NCBI GenBank assembly: GCA_964476375.1 | Contig: CAYYZW010000035.1 | Location: forward strand, 1-29,247 | Direction of reading: 5' to 3' | DNA: 29,247 bases | Source of the DNA: SAT2750 sp964476375 | GTDB lineage: Bacteria > Planctomycetota > Planctomycetia > Pirellulales > Pirellulaceae | Part shown: piece after piece, positions 23,861 through 29,247 of the stretch | Position numbering within the stretch: position 1 is the stretch's first letter | Layout: each line of letters begins with the position of its first letter | The notes under the pieces: generated by a model | Told to the model about the DNA's origin: nothing | The model's database searches: none | The model's input: the letters and a program-made list of their open reading frames with translations, nothing else | Position numbers and translations under genes: made by a program

Positions 23861-25000
23861 TTAACGTTGGCGGGCCATTTCCAGAAAAAGGTCATAGCGC
23901 GCCTTCATTTCACTGAGGCTGTCCCCGCCAAACTTGTCGATCAGTGCCACGGCCACTTCAAAGGCGACCACGTTTTCCACGATCACGCTGGCCGCCGAGA
24001 CTGCACAGACGTCACTGCGCTCATAACTTGCTGACTCCGCCTCCTTCGACTCCATGTTGATCGAATCAAGCGGTGTCCGAAGCGTGCTGATCGGTTTCTT
24101 GGCCGCCCGCACAACGAGTGGCTGCCCATTGGTCATCCCGGCTTCCAGTCCTCCCGCATTGTTCGTGGGGCGGTGATAACCAAGCGTGCTGCCTGCTTTT
24201 TTCGATTCATCGTAATGGATGGGATCATGGACCTGGGACCCCGGACGACGTGCAGCCTCGAAACCCAGTCCGATCTCCACTCCCTTGATCGCCTGGACCG
24301 CCATCACCGCCTGGGCCAGTCGGCCGTCCAGCTTGCGATCCCACTGGGCATGGGTCCCCAGCCCAAAGGGAAGGCCCTCCACGCGAACCTCGACGATCCC
24401 TCCCAGCGTATCGCCCGCATCACGGGACTGGTCGATCAAGGCCTTGAATTCCCCGTCACGCTCGGGCTCCAGCGAGTAGATCTCGCTGGCATCACGAAGA
24501 CGACGCAACTGCTGGATCTCCTCGTGAACCGGATCCAGCGCCAGGCCTCCCAGTTCGACAACGTAACCAACCACCTCGATGCCAAACTCCGAAAGCAGTA
24601 GCCGGGTGAGTGCCCCCGCGGCAACGCGGACCGTTGTCTCGCGTGCGCTGGCACGTTCCAGGACCGAGCGGATGGGCCCGAGGAACTTGATCGCCCCGGT
24701 CAGGTCTCCATGGCCGGGACGAGGCCGCTTCAGATCCGCCATTCGCTCCAGCTTGTAGTCCTTGTTGATCACCTGCAGGGCGATCGGACTACCAAGTGTT
24801 TGTTGCTGCCAGACCCCGGTCAGGACCTCGACCTGGTCGGTCTCGATCGTCTGCCGCCCCCCACGTCCATAACCTCCCTGCCGACGCTTCAGTTCCACGT
24901 CGATCGAATCGGTCTGGATCGATACCCCGGCCGGAAAACCATCGATGATGGCCAGCATCGTCTTGCCATGGGATTCACCCGCTGTCCAGTAACGTAACAT
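23861..25000 (-). CDS. aroC: Chorismate synthase
   Basis: AroC eliminates phosphate from EPSP to give chorismate, the last shared step of aromatic synthesis, using reduced FMN. The 379-residue protein begins MLRYWTAGESHGK, with the catalytic His in the GESHG motif, followed by RRQGGYGRGGRQTIETDQVEVL (in pieces), GSPIAL, RPRPGHGDL, the signature SARETTVRVAAGAL, and late blocks GGLEAGMTNGQPLVVRAAKKPISTL and YERSDVCAVSAASVI, all typical of the family. Length is normal. The ATG at 25000 has only a weak upstream purine stretch. It is divergent from the transporter gene at 25116 and no other aro gene is in the window. Confidence 0.97.
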   Translation of the reverse strand: MLRYWTAGESHGKTMLAIIDGFPAGVSIQTDSIDVELKRRQGGYGRGGRQTIETDQVEVLTGVWQQQTLGSPIALQVINKDYKLERMADLKRPRPGHGDLTGAIKFLGPIRSVLERASARETTVRVAAGALTRLLLSEFGIEVVGYVVELGGLALDPVHEEIQQLRRLRDASEIYSLEPERDGEFKALIDQSRDAGDTLGGIVEVRVEGLPFGLGTHAQWDRKLDGRLAQAVMAVQAIKGVEIGLGFEAARRPGSQVHDPIHYDESKKAGSTLGYHRPTNNAGGLEAGMTNGQPLVVRAAKKPISTLRTPLDSINMESKEAESASYERSDVCAVSAASVIVENVVAFEVAVALIDKFGGDSLSEMKARYDLFLEMARQR

Positions 25001-25024
25001 GTCCGTCCCACGCAGTTCCTGCAG

Positions 25025-25083
25025 TAAAATACCGGGGATGTGCCTGTTTCTGTCAGTTTACTCACGGATCAATAACCCCGGTA
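25025..25083 (+). promoter_or_regulatory. -10-like box and inverted repeat in the aroC-transporter divergent region
   Basis: TAAAAT (25025-25030), five of six matches to a -10 box, is followed by TACCGGGG (25030-25037) and its exact complement CCCCGGTA (25076-25083), 38 bases apart. This could be the transporter promoter with a leader hairpin. No acceptable -35 was seen, and the long gap between arms makes the pairing uncertain. Confidence 0.25.
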
Positions 25084-25115
25084 GGCTAGTTGCGGCCAGG
25101 GAGCACTTCGCGACA

Positions 25116-26150
25116 ATGCAGGGAACGAATTGTCGGTCACAATCGTTACACGTTGTGCAAACCGTCCCTGTCCGTACCCGGAATCACCCGCTCGTGTCTC
25201 CATTTCTCAAACGCAACTGGTTTCTCTGCTCCCTTGTCATCCTCTTTGCGACAGGATTTGCACTGCACACGGCACTTGGCCAACTCGTGGAAATGAGCTG
25301 GCTGAAGAAGATCATCGTGGCCATCGTGATGTTCATGATGGCATTGCCGCTGAACATCAGTGCCATGATCTCGGGAATACGACAACCCAAGGGAACGATC
25401 CTGGCATGCCTGGTCAATTACGGGGCATTACCCTTCTGTGCCTGGATGCTCTCTCCGTTGATCACCAACGAGAGCATTCGAATTGGATTCCTGGTTGCAT
25501 CAGTGACCCCCTGCACACTTGCATCGGCATCCGTATGGACTCGCAAGGCCGGTGGCAACGATGCGGTTTCGCTGATGGTAACCATCGTTACGAATACCGC
25601 CTGCTTTCTTATCACCCCGGCCTGGTTATCGATCATGCTGGCCGGCGGTAAGCAACTCACCACACCCACCGGCCAGATCATGATGAACCTCTGCTTGCTG
25701 GTGGTGTTACCAATGATCCTCGCGCAGCTCGTCAGGCTGCACCGACCGTGGGCCGACAAAGCGACAGCCCGCAAGAAACACTTCAGTACGCTGGCTCAGT
25801 GCGGCATTCTCTCGATCGTTTTCCTGGGAGCGATCAAGGCAGGGGACCTCCTGCTTGAGAGTGCCGACACCGGCCCCCTGCCGGTCACGGCGCTGGCCGT
25901 GTCGATCGCCTTTGTGATCATCGTACACAGCGTCATGTTCTGGTTTGGTTATGGTTGTGGAGCCCTCATTCGGTTACCCCGGGCCGACCAGATTGCCGTT
26001 GCATTTTCCGGAAGCCAGAAGACACTGATGGTGGGACTCTACCTGTGTGATTTGCTTGAATGCATCGCGATCCCGATGATCGCATTTCATGTCTGCCAGT
26101 TATTCATCGACACTCTCTTTGCCGATCGACTCAATCCGTCCGGCAACTAG
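25116..26150 (+). CDS. Bile acid:sodium symporter-like (BASS/SBF family) transporter
   Basis: A 344-residue integral membrane protein with about nine to ten hydrophobic segments, for example FLCSLVILFATGFALHTAL, IIVAIVMFMMALPLNISAMI, and ILSIVFLGAIKAGDLL. Features matching the SBF/SBF-like fold are the early MMALPLNISAMISGIRQPKG, the polar-interrupted VASVTPCTLASASVWTRKAGGNDAVSLMVTIVTN (in pieces), where the unwound crossover helix is expected, and the late FSGSQKTLMVGLYL, equivalent to the second crossover. Transport of an organic anion or similar solute with sodium is the family role; the substrate is unknown. ATG 25116 is preferred, with CAGGGAG 14 bases upstream; internal GTG starts near 25150 would also keep all membrane segments. 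It stands alone, divergent from aroC. Confidence 0.8.
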   Translation: MQGTNCRSQSLHVVQTVPVRTRNHPLVSPFLKRNWFLCSLVILFATGFALHTALGQLVEMSWLKKIIVAIVMFMMALPLNISAMISGIRQPKGTILACLVNYGALPFCAWMLSPLITNESIRIGFLVASVTPCTLASASVWTRKAGGNDAVSLMVTIVTNTACFLITPAWLSIMLAGGKQLTTPTGQIMMNLCLLVVLPMILAQLVRLHRPWADKATARKKHFSTLAQCGILSIVFLGAIKAGDLLLESADTGPLPVTALAVSIAFVIIVHSVMFWFGYGCGALIRLPRADQIAVAFSGSQKTLMVGLYLCDLLECIAIPMIAFHVCQLFIDTLFADRLNPSGN

Positions 26151-26199
26151 GGAAACCGTTCGATCCTGAGTGTATCCATCTCCCGTCCCTGTTCGCGTC

Positions 26200-26228
26200 T
26201 TGTTGAAGTTCGAGCCGATGACTATATT
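26200..26228 (+). promoter_or_regulatory. Promoter of rpmE
   Basis: TTGTTG (26200-26205) and TATATT (26223-26228) are spaced by exactly 17 bases, about 74 bases before the rpmE ATG. This is the best sigma-70-like -35/-10 pair in the window. Confidence 0.5.
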
Positions 26229-26301
26229 GGGTTGTTCCGCCGGATCCAGCACACCGGCATGGTTGAGAATCTCGAAGTCACAGTCGATCTGGAACAAGAA
26301 A

Positions 26302-26565
26302 ATGAAAGCCGACATTCATCCCGAGTATCTTGAAACCACCGTCACCTGTGGTTGCGGTAATTCATTCCAGACACGGAGCACGCGTGCGGAACTGAAAGTG
26401 GATGTCTGTTCCAACTGCCACCCGTTCTATACCGGCAAGCTGAAGTTCATTGATACTGCCGGTCGAATCGAAAAGTTCCAGACCAAGTTTTCTTCCGGAA
26501 CCTATGCCAGCGTGGCGGCGGGCAAGCCGAAGAAAAAGCCAAAACCTCGCAAGGAAGAATTGTAG
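26302..26565 (+). CDS. rpmE: 50S ribosomal protein bL31 (zinc-type)
   Basis: bL31 bridges the ribosomal subunits. From ATG 26302 it has 87 residues: MKADIHPEYLETTVTCGCGN at the start, C16, C18, C36 and C39 as zinc ligands (CGCG, CSNCHPFYTG), then KLKFIDTAGRIEKFQTKF, all typical. Residues about 64-87 are a lysine/proline-rich tail (GKPKKKPKPRKEEL), longer than in E. coli L31. GGAAC lies about 8 bases before the ATG, and the frame upstream does not look like L31. It is followed by prfA after 148 bases, the gene order rpmE-prfA-prmC being common in bacteria. Confidence 0.95.
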   Translation: MKADIHPEYLETTVTCGCGNSFQTRSTRAELKVDVCSNCHPFYTGKLKFIDTAGRIEKFQTKFSSGTYASVAAGKPKKKPKPRKEEL

Positions 26566-26583
26566 CCCCGGGATGATTCGGGG
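26566..26583 (+). other. Small hairpin immediately after the rpmE stop codon
   Basis: CCCCG (26566-26570) pairs with CGGGG (26579-26583) around an 8-base loop, starting at the base after the rpmE TAG. There is no T-run, so it may only moderate read-through into prfA. Confidence 0.25.
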
Positions 26584-26713
26584 ATGACACGCAGCTGACG
26601 GAACAACTGCATCTGGACAGCGCGACCCTGTTTCCGTGAATCTCTCCGGCCCCGGATATCCTGCTGCGCGCGGGATACTCATCAAACCCAAAGCCCCTGG
26701 TGGCGAGAAGCCA

Positions 26714-27787
26714 ATGCGTGAAAAGCTGGAAGAAAGGCTCTCCCGCTTTGAAGAGCTGGAGGCCAAGCTGGTCGACCAGGAGGTGCTGTCAAATCCCCAG
26801 CAACTGGCCCAGGTGGCGCGTGAACACGGATCTCTTTCCCGCCTGGCCCTCAAGTACCGCAGCTTCAAGAAAGTGGTGGATGAGATCACCGGGGTCAACG
26901 AGATGGCCCAGAGCAGCGATCCGGACGAACGGGAAATGGCCGAGGCAGAACTTCCGGGTCTCAAGCAACAGCGAGAGGAGATCTGGGAAGAATTGCTGGA
27001 CATGACCGTCGGGGGGGACGACGCCAACCGGGATCGCTGCGTGATGGAAATCCGGGCCGGCATCGGGGGAGATGAGGCGGCACTCTTTGCCCGCAACCTG
27101 TACGAGATGTACAAGAAGCATGCGGAACGACGGAAGTGGAAATGCGAGGTGTTGCACGCAAGTCCCACCGAACTGGGCGGTTTCAAGGAAGTGACCCTGG
27201 CCTTCAAGGGGAATGGTGTTTACCGGGAACTGCAGTATGAAAGCGGGGGCCACCGGGTCCAGCGAGTACCCCAGACCGAGACCAAGGGGCGTATTCACAC
27301 ATCGGCAGCGACCGTGGCCGTGCTGCCGGAACCGGAAGACGTGGAGATCAACCTGCGCCCGGAAGATTATCGCAAGGATATCTATCACGCAAGCGGACCG
27401 GGCGGACAGCACGTCAACAAGACCGCCTCGGCCGTCCGGCTGACCCACCTGGAAACCGGTGTCACGGTCGCCATGCAGGATGAGACCAGCCAGCACAAGA
27501 ACCTGGCCAAGGCACTCCGGGTGCTGAAGTCACGTCTCTACGAGCAAAAGAAACAGGAAGAACACGATCGTCGAGCCGATGAGCGAAAAACACTTGTCGG
27601 CTCGGGAGACCGGAGCCAGAGAATTCGCACCTATAACTTTCCTGAAAACCGTCTCACCGACCACCGTATCAATGCCACGCTCTACAAGCTGGACCAGATC
27701 ATCGCGGGGGATGTACAGCCCATTACCGACATGCTCATCGACCATGACAGGGAAGAACTGCGCAACTCGATGGGCGGATTTGACTGA
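26714..27787 (+). CDS. prfA: Peptide chain release factor 1
   Basis: RF1 recognises UAA and UAG in the ribosomal A site and triggers peptide release. From ATG 26714 it has 357 residues, the normal length; GAGAAG precedes it by 3 bases. The codon-recognition tripeptide reads PQT (186-188, in RVPQTETKGRIHT), within the PxT pattern that marks RF1 rather than the SPF of RF2. The GGQ loop is at 230-232 in SGPGGQHVNKT, and the following HLETGVTVAMQDETSQHKN is typical. The C-terminal half contains DHRINATLYKLDQI. The neighbour prmC, 32 bases downstream, encodes the methyltransferase for the GGQ glutamine. Confidence 0.97.
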   Translation: MREKLEERLSRFEELEAKLVDQEVLSNPQQLAQVAREHGSLSRLALKYRSFKKVVDEITGVNEMAQSSDPDEREMAEAELPGLKQQREEIWEELLDMTVGGDDANRDRCVMEIRAGIGGDEAALFARNLYEMYKKHAERRKWKCEVLHASPTELGGFKEVTLAFKGNGVYRELQYESGGHRVQRVPQTETKGRIHTSAATVAVLPEPEDVEINLRPEDYRKDIYHASGPGGQHVNKTASAVRLTHLETGVTVAMQDETSQHKNLAKALRVLKSRLYEQKKQEEHDRRADERKTLVGSGDRSQRIRTYNFPENRLTDHRINATLYKLDQIIAGDVQPITDMLIDHDREELRNSMGGFD

Positions 27788-27819
27788 CCAACCCGCATCC
27801 CCAAGGATGGAATGTCAAC

Positions 27820-28695
27820 GTGAGCGAGAGTGAAAAATGGACCGTCGGGCGTCTCTTGTCCTGGACGACCAGTTTCCTTGCCGAGGGAGGATCCGAATCG
27901 GCCCGGCTGGATGCGGAGGTCCTGCTGTCGACATCCCTCGGCTGCCAGAGGATCGACCTCTACACGCGGTTTGACGAGGAACCGGGGCAGGGGATCCGGG
28001 ACCAGTTTCGCCAGCTTGTCCGCAAGCGTGTCGATGGCTGCCCGGTCGCTTACCTGGTGGGTCGGCGGGAATTCTATTCCCGCCAGTTCCAGGTCACCCC
28101 CGACGTCCTGATCCCTCGTCCAGAAACCGAGTTCATCGTGATCGCCGCGTTGGACGTGCTTGGCGAGCAAGGCAGGAACTCCAGGTTGCGGATTGCCGAC
28201 GTGGGAACCGGCTGTGGGAATATCGCCATCTGTCTCGCCCAGCAACTCCCGGCAAGCACGGTCGCTGCGGTCGACATCAGCTCCGCTGCCCTGGAAGTGG
28301 CCCGCTCAAACGTCAGGATGCACGAGATGGAAGGGCAGGTTGAGCTGATCGAATCCGACCTGCTGGCAATGGTCGACCCTCCACTGGATATGATTGTCAG
28401 CAATCCACCTTACGTGAGCGAGACCGAGTACGGGCAGCTTGCAACAGATGTACGGGAGTTTGAACCACGGCTGGCACTGGTAGCCGGAACAAGTGGCCTG
28501 GAGATTTACCAGCGACTGTTACCAGCAGCACTCGAAAAGTTACAACCGGGAGGCTGGCTGCTGCTGGAGACGAGCCCGATGCTCTCTGATTCGCTGGTTG
28601 ATTTGATCCAGGCCACGGATGGACTTGGCCCTGCCGAGCTCACACGGGACCTGGCAGGGCATCCACGCGTGGTCCGCACGCAGCGATCTGCCTAG
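27820..28695 (+). CDS. prmC: Release factor glutamine N5-methyltransferase
   Basis: PrmC (HemK) methylates the glutamine of the GGQ motif in RF1 and RF2 using S-adenosylmethionine. The 291-residue product has the N-terminal helical domain (about 1-85, including DAEVLLS and GCPVAYLVGRREFY), then the conserved VLIPRPETE (substrate Gln pocket), the SAM motif IADVGTGCGNIAI, the acidic AAVDIS after strand 2, and NPPY at 195-198, which holds the substrate glutamine. It uses GTG 27820 with AAGGA 12 bases upstream; spacing is long but no better start preserves the N-terminus. It completes the rpmE-prfA-prmC cluster. Its TAG shares the palindrome CTAG with the stop of the convergent gene. Confidence 0.95.
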   Translation: MSESEKWTVGRLLSWTTSFLAEGGSESARLDAEVLLSTSLGCQRIDLYTRFDEEPGQGIRDQFRQLVRKRVDGCPVAYLVGRREFYSRQFQVTPDVLIPRPETEFIVIAALDVLGEQGRNSRLRIADVGTGCGNIAICLAQQLPASTVAAVDISSAALEVARSNVRMHEMEGQVELIESDLLAMVDPPLDMIVSNPPYVSETEYGQLATDVREFEPRLALVAGTSGLEIYQRLLPAALEKLQPGGWLLLETSPMLSDSLVDLIQATDGLGPAELTRDLAGHPRVVRTQRSA

Positions 28696-29247
28696 CCACC
28701 CCCCCCCGGTTGCCAGATCTCTGTCTCCGCTTCCTCGAGCTCCTCGAGCATGCCGGAAAGGGCCTCCTCCAGCTGGCCCATCAGAGGGTCTCCATCGTCA
28801 GACCGATCGCGCTGCGGGCCGACTTCGATACGCTCACCAACATCGATAATCACTTCCAGGTTCCCATGGACTGTTACCTGGTCGGTCAGGTTCTCCTCAA
28901 AACGCTCAATCGTCTCAAGAATCCTCTCCCGGGTGCAACGACCCTCCAGGTAATCGGGCGGGTTGGAAGCGAGTTGCTGGGCCAGGTAAGTATCCGCAAG
29001 GTGTCGCCAGCGACGCTGGTGATCCTCCTCCGGAATTTCTCCCCGGATCATTTCCGGAACGATCTTCAGTCTCAGTTTCTTGATCCGGGGAATCACCTCC
29101 CCCTGCAGCGATTCGCCCAGCCACACCTCTTCCAGCGGGCAGAGCAGGCGGTCAATTAATCGTTGTTGCCGCGTTGCCCGATCCCCCTGCTGGGCCGACC
29201 CAAAATACTCGATCTCCTTGGTGGCAAGCAGGATTTCCCCAACCCGG
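28692..29247 (-). CDS. C-terminal part of an uncharacterised protein, possibly an acyltransferase tail (cut by window edge)
   Basis: The frame is open from the TAG at 28692-28694 to the window end, giving about 184 residues of a larger protein; there is no start inside. The sequence is mostly helical and highly charged (EIEYFGSAQQGDRATRQQRL; ADTYLAQQLASNPPDYLEG; ERILETIERFEENLTDQ), then a short strand pair VTVHGNLEVIIDVGERIEVGP, then DPLMGQLEEALSGMLEELEE and a Gly-rich end. The strand pair followed by an amphipathic helix resembles the C-terminus of PlsC-like lysophospholipid acyltransferases, where a conserved v.v.iG..i.v element precedes the last helix. This is a weak resemblance; the catalytic HxxxxD part would lie beyond the window. 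A nine-C run (28699-28707) encodes the terminal glycines. Confidence 0.6.
   Translation of the reverse strand, partial: RVGEILLATKEIEYFGSAQQGDRATRQQRLIDRLLCPLEEVWLGESLQGEVIPRIKKLRLKIVPEMIRGEIPEEDHQRRWRHLADTYLAQQLASNPPDYLEGRCTRERILETIERFEENLTDQVTVHGNLEVIIDVGERIEVGPQRDRSDDGDPLMGQLEEALSGMLEELEEAETEIWQPGGGG

Noticed and set aside
1..29247. Mobile elements, CRISPR arrays, tRNA or rRNA genes, phage or defence islands
   Set aside because: No direct-repeat arrays with spacers, no transposase or integrase motifs, no terminal inverted repeats bounding a block, and no tRNA-like cloverleaf noticed in the gaps read; nearly all sequence is accounted for by housekeeping or envelope genes.

Overview
This window reads as ordinary chromosome of a GC-rich bacterium, most likely a member of the Planctomycetota. 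The pointers are: a very long ResB-CcsA fusion for cytochrome c maturation; an ExbB-like gene followed by two ExbD-like genes with large extra domains; a small secreted protein and a helix-turn-helix protein with a C-terminal membrane anchor, both of kinds I associate with planctomycetes; and zinc-type (four-Cys) bL28 and bL31. This taxonomic call is inference from gene content, not from a marker gene. Coding density is high, and no tRNA, rRNA, insertion sequence, prophage or CRISPR array was seen.

Layout, left to right. (1) Minus strand, 1-1741: the start of dapB and a complete thrC (aspartate-family amino acids). (2) Plus strand, 2033-3477: lspA and a HisN-type phosphatase, converging with a minus-strand secreted thioredoxin-fold protein that has lost its cysteines. 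(3) Plus strand, 5072-10978: rpmB (bL28), the complete gatC-gatA-gatB amidotransferase operon, bioA, and a stand-alone class I glutamine amidotransferase. (4) Minus strand, 10993-15340: a three-gene ExbB/ExbD/ExbD-like cluster with overlapping or closely spaced genes, then a QueD-type pterin synthase. (5) Plus strand, 15526-22550: a small conserved secreted protein, a membrane-anchored HTH protein with a long acidic linker, a duplicated-domain lipoprotein and the giant ResB-CcsA fusion. (6) Minus strand, 22519-25000: a membrane-anchored protein of unknown function and aroC. (7) Plus strand, 25116-28695: a bile-acid:sodium-symporter-like transporter, then the familiar rpmE-prfA-prmC translation cluster. 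(8) The right edge holds the C-terminal part of a minus-strand gene, possibly an acyltransferase tail.

How they fit together: GatCAB supplies Gln- and/or Asn-tRNA by transamidation; RF1 (prfA) is methylated on its GGQ by PrmC, encoded next to it; LspA processes lipoproteins, of which the 17444-18469 product is a likely client; and ThrC, DapB, HisN, AroC, BioA and QueD are single steps of separate biosynthetic pathways.

The least ordinary stretch is 15526-22550. There, a structured 215-base intergenic region precedes a putative membrane-tethered DNA-binding protein. Just downstream, a consensus TATAAT is followed by a near-perfect palindrome (two 11-base arms, 2-base gap) ahead of the lipoprotein/cytochrome c maturation genes. 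I did not find a clear new defence or mobile system; the interest here lies in regulatory sites and in uncharacterised lineage-specific proteins.
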